Positions 6,561 through 15,207 are shown, numbered from the stretch's first letter. The stretch is 26,969 nt of DNA from Peptococcaceae bacterium UBA4997 (GCA_002398485.1 DGYV01000006.1:24639-51607); one strand, 5' to 3'. Notes: generated by a model from the letters alone, not told the origin. A program made the numbers and translations.

Positions 6561-7505
6561 TTAATCATCTACCCTGTCTACAAAAAGATGATGTTTGTTA
6601 AAAGCGCCGCTTACATCTACCGTTTCATAAACAGTCACAAAAGCCTGTGGGTCGGTTTGCCGAACTATTTCCTTAAGGCGGGAAATTTCAAAAACGTTCA
6701 CTACGCAAAACAGCATATCCTTGTTTTCGCCGCTGTATACCCCTGTTGCAGGTACTTTGGTAACACCGCGCTGCAATACATTGTTCAGTTTTATACCTAT
6801 TTCATCACCCTTTTTGGTAATCACAAAAGCCGTGCGTTTGCGGCTTATACCTTCTACTACCAAATTCATGGTTTTACCTGCCACAAACATCACCACCATG
6901 GTATAAAGGCCTCGTTCAAAACCGAAGATTAAGCTGCCTAAAGCTACTATCGTAATATTTATAGCCATGGAAGTAGTACCAACGCTGATGCCGTATTTGC
7001 GGCGAAGTATCATGGCCAATAGATCCATACCGCCCGAAGCACCACCGCCACGCAGTATAATACCGCTGCCTATACCGCTTAAAACGCCGCCTGCTAGGCA
7101 AGCCAAAAGAACATCGTTAGTGTAGGAAAAAACACCTGTAAAAAGAGTTAAAAGCAGGGTTTGCAAGCCTACAGAAGCCGCCGTCATCAGCACAAAAAAT
7201 TTATCCAGCTCTTTTAAGCCCCAAAACAAAGGGGGTAGGCTGAAAAGGAAAAGTGCCAGAGCAAAGGAAAACTGTGGCAAATAATGTACAAATATACCTG
7301 CCAAACCGTAAACGCCCGCGGCCAGGAATTCATTAGGCGATATAAAAGTGGTAAAGCCCAAAGTAATCACGGTATTGCCTATCAAAAAAGCTGTTATACT
7401 TTTTATGTAGAATAAAGAGCTGTATTTTTTGACGGGGCAAGGTGAGGGAGTATTTCCTAAATTTTCCTCGGTGATAATTTCAGCAGCACTGTTTGCTTGA
7501 GCCAT
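6561..7505 (-). CDS. YitT-family integral membrane protein
   Basis: The 314-residue protein has the family's two-part plan. Residues about 30-215 form five or six membrane segments with ITLGFTTFISPNEFLAAGVYG, RGGGASGGMDLLA and the helix after FGFERGLYTMV. A soluble C-terminal ferredoxin-like domain (DUF2179) follows, beginning near RKRTAFVITKKGDEIG and containing RGVTKVPATGVYSGENKDML. The transported substrate of the family is unknown to me. The N-terminal 25 residues are a polar extension. AAGGAGG lies 6 bases before the ATG. The gene is divergent from the 7665 gene and ends at its own terminator. Confidence 0.9.
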   Translation of the reverse strand: MAQANSAAEIITEENLGNTPSPCPVKKYSSLFYIKSITAFLIGNTVITLGFTTFISPNEFLAAGVYGLAGIFVHYLPQFSFALALFLFSLPPLFWGLKELDKFFVLMTAASVGLQTLLLTLFTGVFSYTNDVLLACLAGGVLSGIGSGIILRGGGASGGMDLLAMILRRKYGISVGTTSMAINITIVALGSLIFGFERGLYTMVVMFVAGKTMNLVVEGISRKRTAFVITKKGDEIGIKLNNVLQRGVTKVPATGVYSGENKDMLFCVVNVFEISRLKEIVRQTDPQAFVTVYETVDVSGAFNKHHLFVDRVDD

Positions 7506-7604
7506 TTTTGAACCTCCTTAAATTATGGAGAAATAGAAGCAGTTTTTTATAAAAACATATGGGCTGAAACGAAAAGATAAGCTATGGTTTTTGGTTTCAA
7601 TATT

Positions 7605-7613
7605 TGCTATAAT
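7605..7613 (+). promoter_or_regulatory. Extended -10 promoter for the 7665 operon
   Basis: TGCTATAAT at 7605-7613 is a perfect extended -10 element. No good -35 is visible. It lies about 50 bases before the GTG start. Confidence 0.55.
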
Positions 7614-7664
7614 CATATAATAGGCTAAAATAATAGCCTTGACAAGTAGTAGGGAGGAATAAAA

Positions 7665-8441
7665 GTGTTTCCCATAGTGCATACCTACGCCAATAAACAA
7701 CTGGCTGTTCAAAACAAGCTTAAACTGGATCAAACTCAAACCAAGCTTTATATTTTGGGCGGTATTTTGCCCGATTTGGTAAGCGCCATGGGATTAGACC
7801 GTAATTACGGACATCAAATGGGCAAGGAGTTTTATTTTTGGTGTAAAGAAAATGCCGATGACGCACTGGCCTTTGCTTATGGTGCCTGGTTGCACGGCGC
7901 AGATCCCGTAGGGCTGGATTACTATGCCGATGAATGTTGGCATGGCGGTAACGGCTGGTGTTTTCAAAAGTGCGTACCATATATGGATATGGTGGAGAGG
8001 GCTTGTAATATTCCTCCAAAATGGGCACTTTGGAAAGGTCATAATTTTGTGGAGATGGCAATGGAACTTGTAACCTGTGAACTTGAGCCCACGCTTGCGG
8101 ATGAATTGGTGGCAGCTCGCTTGGATAATGAAGCGGTAGCAGCGGCGGATGAGATATTGCACTTTTTTGCCAAAACCGAAAAGGGTGTACCTGCTAAAAT
8201 TTACCGCAAACTGCCTGCTATTTTTGCGCTGGAGGGTATAAACCCCGTAACTTTGGCGGAACGTTATAAAACTCAATTGGAAATAAGGCACCAAATAGCG
8301 GGTTCAGATACGGGTGCCATGGCGGCGATTATAGATACGGTAAAAATAAAGGAAGGCCGGGAATATTTACCTTGGCTGAATGAGGCAAATACTTTGATGC
8401 AGGAAGCAATAAATAATTTTCAAAAAATATGGGAGGAATAA
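7665..8441 (+). CDS. Zinc-dependent phospholipase C-like protein
   Basis: The 258-residue protein has metal-ligand-type residues in the order of the zinc-dependent phospholipase C / P1 nuclease fold: H6, D37 (ILPDL), H50 (YGH), H77 and D80 (WLHGADP), D85, H93 and H126-x3-E130 (GHNFVE). No signal peptide is present, so it appears cytoplasmic, unlike secreted phospholipases. The start is GTG 7665, supported by GGGAGG 8-9 bases upstream. The stop is one base before the folD-like ATG, so the two are translationally close and in one operon. The fold assignment is inference from residue pattern; substrate unknown. Confidence 0.75.
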   Translation: MFPIVHTYANKQLAVQNKLKLDQTQTKLYILGGILPDLVSAMGLDRNYGHQMGKEFYFWCKENADDALAFAYGAWLHGADPVGLDYYADECWHGGNGWCFQKCVPYMDMVERACNIPPKWALWKGHNFVEMAMELVTCELEPTLADELVAARLDNEAVAAADEILHFFAKTEKGVPAKIYRKLPAIFALEGINPVTLAERYKTQLEIRHQIAGSDTGAMAAIIDTVKIKEGREYLPWLNEANTLMQEAINNFQKIWEE

Positions 8442-8442
8442 A

Positions 8443-9309
8443 ATGGCAACAATATTATCAGGTAAAGAGGTAGCTGCAGTACTGAAAGAACAAAATAAAA
8501 ACAATGTGCTGGCCTTGAAAGCACAAGGGGTTATGCCCAAGCTGGGGCTTATTCGCGTGGGAGCAAGGCCGGATGATGTTTACTATGAAGGTTCTATAAA
8601 AAAGAACTGTGCGGATACAGGTATAGAATGTGAAACCGTAGAACTTCCTGAAATGGTAGAACAGCAGATTTTGGAAAAAACCGTTAAGGAAATAAGCCAA
8701 AGGCAGGATATAAGTGCTATTTTCTTTTTCAGCCCGCTTCCTAAGCATTTGGATGAAAAAGCTGCCCGTGCTCATATAGCGGTAGCCAAGGATGTGGACT
8801 CTCTTACATTGGGTAGTGCCGCCAAGGTATTTGTAGGTGATAGCAGCGGTTTTGCTCCCTGCACGCCTGTTGCGGTAATGGAAATACTCAAATATTATCA
8901 AATCCCCTTAAAAGGCAAGCGTGTAACCATGCTGGGACGTTCCTTGGTGGTAGGTAAACCACTTACCATGTTATTATTGGGTGAAAATGCCACAGTAACC
9001 GTTTGCCACAGCCGTACGGAGGAACTGCCCAAGGTTTGCCGTGAAGCGGAAGTGCTGATAGCGGCAGTGGGTAGAGCCAAAATGGTAAAAGCCGAATATG
9101 TAAGGGCAGGCCAGGTGGTTATAGATGTGGGCATAAATGCGGACCCGGATCGTGAAGGCAAAATGTGCGGTGATGTGGATTTTGAAGCAGTCGAGCCAAT
9201 TGTAGATGCCATTACTCCTGTACCGGGTGGTGTTGGCTCCGTAACCACGGCAGTTTTATGCAAGCATATTATTCAGGCGGCCGCAGCTAATGCGGGCATA
9301 AACTTATAA
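8443..9309 (+). CDS. folD: FolD-family methylene-THF dehydrogenase/cyclohydrolase, divergent
   Basis: The 288-residue length and domain order match FolD, which interconverts 5,10-methylene-THF, methenyl-THF and 10-formyl-THF. The NAD(P) domain has [24 protein letters not shown] and VIDVGIN. KDVDS (116-120) and [12 protein letters not shown] (257-268) are also recognisable. The N-terminal catalytic motifs deviate. The usual Y-V-x-x-K becomes YYEGSIKK (47-54), with the nearest Lys shifted by 1-2 positions. The usual QLPLP becomes SPLP (97-100), losing the Gln. GVGPMT becomes GVGSVT. I recall similar FolD-like relatives in Clostridia. It may be a dehydrogenase with changed cyclohydrolase activity. 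GGGAGG precedes the ATG, inside the end of the upstream gene. Confidence 0.88.
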   Translation: MATILSGKEVAAVLKEQNKNNVLALKAQGVMPKLGLIRVGARPDDVYYEGSIKKNCADTGIECETVELPEMVEQQILEKTVKEISQRQDISAIFFFSPLPKHLDEKAARAHIAVAKDVDSLTLGSAAKVFVGDSSGFAPCTPVAVMEILKYYQIPLKGKRVTMLGRSLVVGKPLTMLLLGENATVTVCHSRTEELPKVCREAEVLIAAVGRAKMVKAEYVRAGQVVIDVGINADPDREGKMCGDVDFEAVEPIVDAITPVPGGVGSVTTAVLCKHIIQAAAANAGINL

Positions 9310-9341
9310 AATTCCCAAAGAGAGGCTATAAAGGTAAGGGT

Positions 9342-10003
9342 ATGATAGAAATAAGTTTAAGCGAATTCCCCAAGGCAGGCTTTGGTTATGATGTAAAAAT
9401 AACCGATGAAAATGCCACTATAGCCGATTATGTAGCGGCACTGGATGAATTCCAGACCAAATATGTGGCAGATTGCCGCGGCTGCGACGGCTGCTGCTGG
9501 GAGCGTGTACCACTCTGGGCATTGCCGATTATTTTTGGGCGCGCACCTTATTTACTGAGCCGTGTTCCATAAGCGAATGGCTGAAGAATACGGCAAGCTT
9601 GACCGAAATAAACGGCGGTTTAGATATTTACTTAAAAAGAGGCGCTGACAGTGCCTGTATGTTTTTGGATAAAGCCAAAAAGGAGTGTAAAAAACATACG
9701 GCCCGTCCTTTAGTTTGCCGTACCCATACTTGTTTGCCCAAAAGCTATTGTGCCTTGGAGCTTAGAGGTGCTGTTGTAAATATGCTGGAGGATGAACTGG
9801 TACGTCGTTTGCTTGCGGAAATCAACATGAGTGGCAGATTTCCCAAGCAAGCTTGGCAGGAAATCCTGCAAAAAGCTCAAATTGAAGATTATGAGAAAAC
9901 TCCACTTAGTAATTATAGTGTGGCGGAACTTGAAAAAAGTTGTTTTAACGTGAAAATAAAGCAAATTGTAAATGTCGGATTATGGCAGGAATTAACTATG
10001 TGA
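9342..10003 (+). pseudogene. YkgJ-type CxxCxxCC (zinc/iron-chelating domain) protein, frameshifted
   Basis: Two overlapping frames together make one protein of about 220 residues. The first (9342-9514) ends in CRGCDGCCWERVPL, the N-terminal metal motif. The second (9515-10003) continues LGIADYFWARTLF and carries CMFLDKAKKECKKHTARPLV-CRTHTC, the second half of the family's cysteine pattern. The frames join perfectly if one base is missing between 9514 and 9515 (CT-CTG in place of CTN-CTG). No slippery heptamer or downstream structure argues for programmed frameshifting. It could be a recent pseudogene or a sequencing error. Start ATG 9342 has a weak upstream GGTAAGGG. It follows folD by 32 bases and ends at a terminator. 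Confidence 0.75.
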
Positions 10004-10018
10004 AAAATGCCGAAAAAC

Positions 10019-10241
10019 TGTGTATAAAAACCGTCAAAAACTATTTTTTTGACGGTTTTTATGAAAATTGTGGGTAAGTTCGTTTATAATATAGGTATTT
10101 AACAGGCGAAAGGATTTTCCTGTGGATAAGTGGTGTAGTTATCCACACTTTGCTTTAAAAGGTTATTATTTTAAGATATGACGGTGGAAAAACAGGGTAT
10201 AATGTGTAAAAATATGTTAAAAAGTAAGTTATTGTGTATAA
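10019..10241. promoter_or_regulatory. DnaA-box cluster, including two perfect boxes
   Basis: Perfect consensus boxes lie at 10121-10129 (TGTGGATAA) and 10139-10147 (TTATCCACA), inverted and 9 bases apart. TTATACACA-type boxes lie at 10019-10027 and 10233-10241 (both TGTGTATAA), with a one-mismatch copy at 10204-10212. The surrounding DNA is AT-rich and has no gene. It resembles an origin segment or a DnaA-titration site, about 9 kb from dnaN. Confidence 0.6.
10026..10060. terminator. Bidirectional-type terminator after the YkgJ-like gene
   Basis: A 15-bp perfect stem, AAAAACCGTCAAAAA (10026-10040) with its complement at 10046-10060, ends in a T-run. It lies 22 bases after the stop codon. Confidence 0.9.
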
Positions 10242-10425
10242 AATAAAAGATTCTTTACTTTGTTCAGAACCACACTAATATCTTATTGGTACAATCCCTG
10301 AAAATGGATATTATATAAATTTTATTTTCAACGTATAATGTTACTCAGAATCTTATTATGAGTGTAGCGAAGGATCTTAAAAATTTTCGTTTTACCTCAA
10401 AATAATAATAATATTTGCTTACAAA
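10242..10425. other. Gene-free AT-rich stretch with a repeat remnant
   Basis: No supported ORF. It holds TATAAT at 10334-10339 without a clear -35, and a degenerate interspersed-repeat remnant (about 10353-10385, ATGAGTGTAGCGAAGGATCT). A plus-strand terminator follows, which leaves room for a short untranslated RNA of about 100 bases. That RNA is unproven. Confidence 0.35.
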
Positions 10426-10449
10426 CACCGCCCAAAGCGGTGCTTTTTT
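10426..10449. terminator. Terminator hairpin downstream of 10242-10425 and of the DUF3243 gene
   Basis: CACCGC (10426-10431) pairs with GCGGTG (10437-10442) and is followed by CTTTTTT on the plus strand. A second GC-rich hairpin (GGGTGGC 10455-10461 with GCCACCC 10465-10471) lies between it and the convergent gene. Confidence 0.75.
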
Positions 10450-10478
10450 ATGTAGGGTGGCAAAGCCACCCCTTGGGA

Positions 10479-10760
10479 TTAAAGGTTTTCCTGGTACGCT
10501 TTTTTGGCAAGCTTTATCATAAGCCCTGCCAAAACTTTTTGGTCGCCTGTATCCGCCACTTGCCACATTTCCTTAACCGCCTTGTTTTCGGGCAGATCCG
10601 CCTCAGCGTTTCTTGCCAAAAATTCACCGAAAGAGGCAGCAAAGTTTGTAAGCGTGCGGTCGGAAACTCCCAATTCCTGAGCTGTTTCCACGCCTTGACC
10701 CAGCGAACGTTTATAGGCTGCCCAACTGCTGGTATCAAGCTGGCTGAAAATATTGTTCAT
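10479..10760 (-). CDS. DUF3243-family protein (YmfJ-like)
   Basis: This 93-residue soluble protein matches the plan of the DUF3243 family: WAAYKRSLGQGVETAQELGVS near the N-terminus, FGEFLARNAEADLPENKAVK in the middle and EMWQVADTGDQKVLAGLMIK at the end. The family is all-helical and of unknown function; YmfJ of Bacillus subtilis is a member. AAAGGAG lies 9 bases before the ATG. It stands alone on the minus strand, divergent from pepF and ending at two hairpins. Confidence 0.8.
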   Translation of the reverse strand: MNNIFSQLDTSSWAAYKRSLGQGVETAQELGVSDRTLTNFAASFGEFLARNAEADLPENKAVKEMWQVADTGDQKVLAGLMIKLAKKAYQENL

Positions 10761-11010
10761 TGTTTACAGCTCCTTTCCGCATATATATTAAGCAAGCTTA
10801 TAAGGCCTGCCTTTTTAGTATAAATAAAAAAACGAAATTTATGCCGGAAAAAAATAGGTTATAGCATGATCCTGCCATAATCCGGTTTTGGGCAGGAAAA
10901 GATTGAATAGCCACGAATACTTACAGTAAAAACGGTTTATAAACTTATTAAAAACGGTATAATAAACATAATTGTATATAATTAAAATAAAAATTTTTAA
11001 GGAGGCTTTT

Positions 11011-12822
11011 ATGGCTAATGCAAAAGTGCTCCCCTTAAGGAGCGAGATCGATAAAAAATATCTATGGCGGGTGGAAGAAGTTTTTGCTGATACCCAGGCC
11101 TGGGAAAAGGCTTTTCGGGAATTGAAGCTGTTGGCGGAAAAAGCTTCCCAATATGCTGGTACTTTAACTAAAGGGCCGCAGGAGCTTTTGGCTTTTTTGC
11201 AATATGATGAGGAATTATCCCAAAAGTTGGATTTGGTTTATCTTTATGCGGCCATGAAAAAGGATGAAGATAATGAAAATACGCTTTACCAGGAATTAAA
11301 GGATAAAGTGCAAGGGCTGGCTGTGGAAATAGGTGCTGCTTTGGCCTTTGTGGCTCCCGAAATCCTTTCCATACCCGAGCACGACTTGTCAAATTGGCTT
11401 TTGGGCGAAAAGCTTTCACCTTATAACCGCTACATCGGCCAAGTTACCAGGTTAAGAAAACACATCCTAAATATCGGTGAGGAAGAAATAATGGCTTTGG
11501 CAGGCGATGTTTGCGCCGCCCCCAGGAATGTTTTTTCCATGCTCAACAATGCGGATATCAAATTTCCTATAATCAAGGATGATGAAGGTACGGAAATAGA
11601 GCTGAGCCATGGTAACTACAGCCTTTTTATGGAAAATAAAAACAGACAAATAAGAAAAAATGCTTTTTCTGCTTTGTATGCAACTTATGAAAAACAAAAA
11701 TTTACCCTGGCGGCACTTTTGGCGGCCAATGTGAAAAAAAATGTTTTTGTGGCTAAAGTTAGGCATTACGAAAGCTCTTTGGCACATGCCTTGTATAATG
11801 AGGAAATACCGGTAAGAGTATATGATAACCTTATTAAAGCCGTAAGGAACAATTTACCGCATTTTCAGCGTTATTTGGCTTTGCGCAAGGAAATACTAGG
11901 CGTGGATGAACTGCATCTTTATGATATGCAGGCACCGCTTGCCGAAAACACCAAAGAGGATATTCCTTATGAAAAAGCGGTGGAAATGGTTTTGGCCGCT
12001 TTGGCTCCTTTGGGCCAGGATTATGTGCGGGACGCCAAAGCAGGGCTTGAAAACGGCTGGGTGGATGTGATGGAAAACAAAGGCAAAACCAGCGGTGCTT
12101 ATTCCAGCGGAGTTTACAGTACCAAGCCTTATATTTTAATGAATTACCAAAATAACCTGCAAAGTGTGTTCACGCTGGCACATGAACTGGGCCATTCCAT
12201 GCACAGTTATTATTCTAACCAAAACCAGCCTTATATTTACAGCCAATATGAAATTTTTGTGGCGGAAGTTGCTTCCACCGTTAATGAAACCCTGATGTTA
12301 AGGTACCTTTTAAGCATAGAAAAAGAGCCCGTAAAAAGGCTTATGCTTTTGAACCATTATTTGGATGAATTCCGCGGTACAGTTTACCGTCAAACCATGT
12401 TTGCCGAATTTGAAAAAGCTATCCATTATCACGCACAGGATGGTCAGTCGCTTTCCTGCCAGTGGCTTTGTGATACCTACTACAAACTTAATTTGGATTA
12501 TTTTGGTGAAGGAGTTCAGGTAGATAAAGAGATAGAAATGGAATGGAGCAGGATCCCACATTTTTACCGTTCCTTCTATGTGTATAAATATGCCACAGGC
12601 TTTTCCGCAGCCAATGCTTTGGCCGCAAGAGTTCTGAGTGGCGGCTATGAAGAAGTGAACGATTACAGGGCATTTCTTGCGGGTGGTTCTTCAACAGACC
12701 CTATAAGCTTGCTCAGGCGCGCGGGTGTGGATATGGAAAATCCCGAAACCTTGGATAATGCTTTTAAAATCTATGCGGAAATGCTGGAAGAGCTTGCCAA
12801 GGTGGCTAAAGAAATCAAATAA
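11011..12822 (+). CDS. pepF: Oligoendopeptidase F (M3B metallopeptidase)
   Basis: This cytoplasmic zinc peptidase cuts short peptides. The 603-residue length is typical. The zinc site H391-E-L-G-H395 lies in LAHELGHSMHSYY, and the third ligand Glu is in the downstream YEIFVAEVASTVNE block. PepF-specific segments include LYAAMKKDEDN, the substrate-site GAYSSGVYSTKPYILMNY and IPHFYRSFYVYKYATGFSAA. The start is ATG 11011, set by AAGGAGG with a 5-base spacer. An in-frame extension to 10972 is AT-rich noise overlapping the promoter region (TATAAT at 10958-10963). It is followed by 144 bases before panB, with no clear terminator. Confidence 0.95.
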   Translation: MANAKVLPLRSEIDKKYLWRVEEVFADTQAWEKAFRELKLLAEKASQYAGTLTKGPQELLAFLQYDEELSQKLDLVYLYAAMKKDEDNENTLYQELKDKVQGLAVEIGAALAFVAPEILSIPEHDLSNWLLGEKLSPYNRYIGQVTRLRKHILNIGEEEIMALAGDVCAAPRNVFSMLNNADIKFPIIKDDEGTEIELSHGNYSLFMENKNRQIRKNAFSALYATYEKQKFTLAALLAANVKKNVFVAKVRHYESSLAHALYNEEIPVRVYDNLIKAVRNNLPHFQRYLALRKEILGVDELHLYDMQAPLAENTKEDIPYEKAVEMVLAALAPLGQDYVRDAKAGLENGWVDVMENKGKTSGAYSSGVYSTKPYILMNYQNNLQSVFTLAHELGHSMHSYYSNQNQPYIYSQYEIFVAEVASTVNETLMLRYLLSIEKEPVKRLMLLNHYLDEFRGTVYRQTMFAEFEKAIHYHAQDGQSLSCQWLCDTYYKLNLDYFGEGVQVDKEIEMEWSRIPHFYRSFYVYKYATGFSAANALAARVLSGGYEEVNDYRAFLAGGSSTDPISLLRRAGVDMENPETLDNAFKIYAEMLEELAKVAKEIK

Positions 12823-12966
12823 AAATAAAAAATTTAAAACAGCTTTTCATAAAAACCTGTTCAAAAATACAATGTTTTGAAAAAATTCATAAAAGGTTTT
12901 TATTAAAAGCCGGTTTAGGACAATAAAAATTTGGGAAATGGAGTTTTGAGTTAGGGAGGTATTATT

Positions 12967-13800
12967 ATGAGTAAAAGAACTTGGCCACGCCTTAAAGCCA
13001 TGAAGGCAGACGGCAGAAAAATCGTGATGATCACGGCTTATGACTATCCAAGTGCCACGCTTGCGGAAATGGCGGATGTGGATATAATGTTGGTGGGTGA
13101 TAGCTTGGGCAATGTTATTTTAGGTTATGACAGCACCTTGCCTGTAACCATGGAGGATATGCTGCACCATACCCGTCCTGTGGTCAGGGGAAGGCAAAAT
13201 GCGCTGGTAGTTGCTGATATGCCTTTCGGATCTTATGAAGTTTCGGTTGAGGAAGGCGTAAAAAATGCCCTCCGTTTTATTAAAGAAGCAGGGGCGGATG
13301 GAGTTAAACTGGAAGGTGGTATCAACCGTATCCCGTTGATAGAAGCAATGGTAAGTGCCTCTATACCTGTGGTTGGGCATATTGGGCTCACACCACAAAG
13401 CTTTGCCAAAACAGGCGCCTATATGGTGCAGGGCAAAACTGCAACTGCAGCGCAAAGCCTGGTTGAGGATGCCAAAGCCCTGGAAAAGGCGGGTATCAGC
13501 TTGCTGGTTTTGGAATGTGTACCTATGCTTGTGGCTGCTGCTATCAGCGAGGCTTTGGCTATTCCTGTTATCGGTATTGGGGCGGGCAATGGCTGCGATG
13601 GCCAAGTTTTGGTATTTCATGATCTATTGGGCATAAATTGCAGCAAAAAGCCTAAATTTGTTAAAGAATACGCTAAAGTGGGTGAAATAATTACCGCTGC
13701 TATCCACCAGTATGCGCTGGAAGTGCGGGCAGGAGCCTTCCCTGATGCTGCGCACAGCTTTAAAATGGCAGAAGGCGAAGATATAAGCAAGCTATATTAA
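12967..13800 (+). CDS. panB: 3-methyl-2-oxobutanoate hydroxymethyltransferase
   Basis: PanB transfers a hydroxymethyl group from 5,10-methylene-THF to alpha-ketoisovalerate to give ketopantoate, the first committed step to pantothenate. The 277-residue TIM-barrel enzyme has ITAYDYPSA, VGDSLGNVILGYDSTLPVT (Asp and Ser at the metal/substrate site), ADMPFGSY, GADGVKLEGG and the catalytic Glu in LLVLECVP, followed by IGIGAGNGCDGQVLV. AGGGAGG precedes the ATG by 7-8 bases. panE follows after 105 bases on the same strand, so the two consecutive pathway steps are clustered. panC and panD are not in the window. Confidence 0.97.
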   Translation: MSKRTWPRLKAMKADGRKIVMITAYDYPSATLAEMADVDIMLVGDSLGNVILGYDSTLPVTMEDMLHHTRPVVRGRQNALVVADMPFGSYEVSVEEGVKNALRFIKEAGADGVKLEGGINRIPLIEAMVSASIPVVGHIGLTPQSFAKTGAYMVQGKTATAAQSLVEDAKALEKAGISLLVLECVPMLVAAAISEALAIPVIGIGAGNGCDGQVLVFHDLLGINCSKKPKFVKEYAKVGEIITAAIHQYALEVRAGAFPDAAHSFKMAEGEDISKLY

Positions 13801-13830
13801 AAATAATATTTGAAAAAAATGATTACATAC

Positions 13831-13869
13831 AAAAAATTTTAACAAAAAATTTTAACAAAAAATTTTGGC
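13831..13869 (+). repeat. Three tandem 13-bp repeats upstream of panE
   Basis: The unit AAAAAATTTTAAC occurs at 13831-13843 and 13844-13856, and as AAAAAATTTTGGC at 13857-13869. The copies lie in the panB-panE spacer, 37 bases before the panE start. They may be a slippage-prone spacer or a DNA-bending site. Confidence 0.85.
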
Positions 13870-13905
13870 ACCTATATGCCTAAACTTAGAAACCGCGGTG
13901 ATATT

Positions 13906-14790
13906 ATGAAAATAGCTATAGTAGGGGTAGGAGCCATAGGGGGTATTTATGCCGCTTTATTGGCCAAAGCGGGGGAAGAGCCGTTGCTTATTGATAATGA
14001 CCCACAAAAACTAAAGGTCATCAGTAAAAAAGGCTTAACGGTGGAAGGCTGGGGCAGTTTTGATTTGCCGATCGTCGATACACCACCACAGGCGGAGCAG
14101 GATTTACTTATTATTGCTACCAAAACCTATTTGAACGATGCTGTTTACCCTTCTCTTAGGCCAATGCTTGGCCAAAATACCACAATTTTTACCCTGCAAA
14201 ACGGTTTTGGTAACGGCGAGGCCTTGGCAGAACTTTATCCTTCTGAACAAATTTGTGTGGGTTCTACTTACTGGGGGGCAATTTGTGCCGAAGCAGGTTT
14301 GGTTTTGCCCAAGGGCAAAGGGCTTACGGTAGTTGCACCTTGGTTAAAGGCTGAACCGGAACGGGCGCAGGACTTAAGTGATTTTTTGAATAACTGTGAT
14401 ATTATCGCTGAATTTGAAGAGGATGCACTAAGTATGCTTTGGCATAAATTGGTATTGAATAGTATAGCAAACCCACTATCTGCGGTTTATAGAATCAAAA
14501 ATGGAGAAATTTTAACAAATCCCCAGGTTTTTAAATTAGCAAAAGCCCTGCTTAGGGAAGGTGTAATGGTTGCCAATGCTTATGGCAATGATTTTACGCT
14601 GGAAGAAATGAGTGCCTTATCCTTTGGCACGCTTAAAGAGGTTGCAGAAAACCAAACCAGTATGCTGCGGGATAAATTGGCAGGGAGGCCACTGGAAATA
14701 GACAGTATCACTGGGGCCATTGTAAAGCTGGCCCATGCAAAAGGCCTGAAAGTGCCTGTAAATGAAAAAATGCTGGCGGCTTTGCAGTAA
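13906..14790 (+). CDS. panE: 2-dehydropantoate 2-reductase
   Basis: PanE reduces ketopantoate to pantoate with NADPH. From ATG 13906 the protein has 294 residues and begins at once with the Rossmann motif (MKIAIVGVGAIGGIYAALLA). The middle has LQNGFGNGEAL. The catalytic region is LWHKLVLNSIANPLSAVYR (Lys and Asn), followed by GRPLEIDSITGAIV with the conserved Glu and Ser. An in-frame ATG at 13876 would add ten residues before the Rossmann strand and is not favoured. The ribosome site GGTGA, 4 bases before the chosen ATG, is weak. Placed after panB as a pantothenate pair. No terminator follows closely. Confidence 0.93.
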   Translation: MKIAIVGVGAIGGIYAALLAKAGEEPLLIDNDPQKLKVISKKGLTVEGWGSFDLPIVDTPPQAEQDLLIIATKTYLNDAVYPSLRPMLGQNTTIFTLQNGFGNGEALAELYPSEQICVGSTYWGAICAEAGLVLPKGKGLTVVAPWLKAEPERAQDLSDFLNNCDIIAEFEEDALSMLWHKLVLNSIANPLSAVYRIKNGEILTNPQVFKLAKALLREGVMVANAYGNDFTLEEMSALSFGTLKEVAENQTSMLRDKLAGRPLEIDSITGAIVKLAHAKGLKVPVNEKMLAALQ

Positions 14791-15207
14791 AATAGGACAG
14801 ATAATTTGTGTTATTGCAACATAAAACAATAATGCGCTGCTTAAAAAATGGGTTTACAGTTTTGCTTTTGTTGTAGAAAGTTTTTTCGCGCCCGTAAAGT
14901 GCAGAGTTTTCGTCGGCATAAAACGGTGTGCGCAGGTAAAAAGCTTTGCAAAACAAAAGTTTTCCTTAAGAATTTGCAACGCTTTTTAGCAGACTCAACG
15001 AAGAAATTTCAAAGCGTGTTTACGCGCCAAGTAAACCGTTTTAGGCTGGTTTTAAAACTGTAGTCTAAGCGGTCCAAGTGCAAAGCCCCCTTTCCCTTGA
15101 GGGAAAGAGCAAAGGGAAAGGCTGAAAATAGTTGGGCCAAGCGAGGAATCTTAAAAGTAATATCCTCTAAAGTTATATAATATTTTCTAAAACAAAATAA
15201 AACCCAA
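14791..15207. other. Gene-free stretch with hairpins and repeat-like DNA
   Basis: No supported gene. A 71-codon frame at 14848-15063 lacks a ribosome site and has an odd Arg/Lys/Phe composition. At 15089-15121 a CCTTTCCC segment can pair with either of two downstream GGGAAAG copies. GCCAAGCGAGGAATCTTAAA (about 15133-15152) resembles the degenerate repeat seen at about 10353 and 23964. Confidence 0.5.

Noticed and set aside
9473-9540. Programmed frameshifting in the YkgJ-like gene
   Set aside because: No slippery heptamer or stimulatory hairpin was found at the junction; a one-base deletion or read error is simpler.
12823-12966. Riboswitch in the panB leader
   Set aside because: The AT-rich spacer shows no recognisable conserved core or strong expression-platform hairpin.
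14848-15063. 71-codon frame with a few cysteines and many Arg/Lys
   Set aside because: No ribosome site, no recognisable motif, and it lies in repeat-like intergenic DNA.
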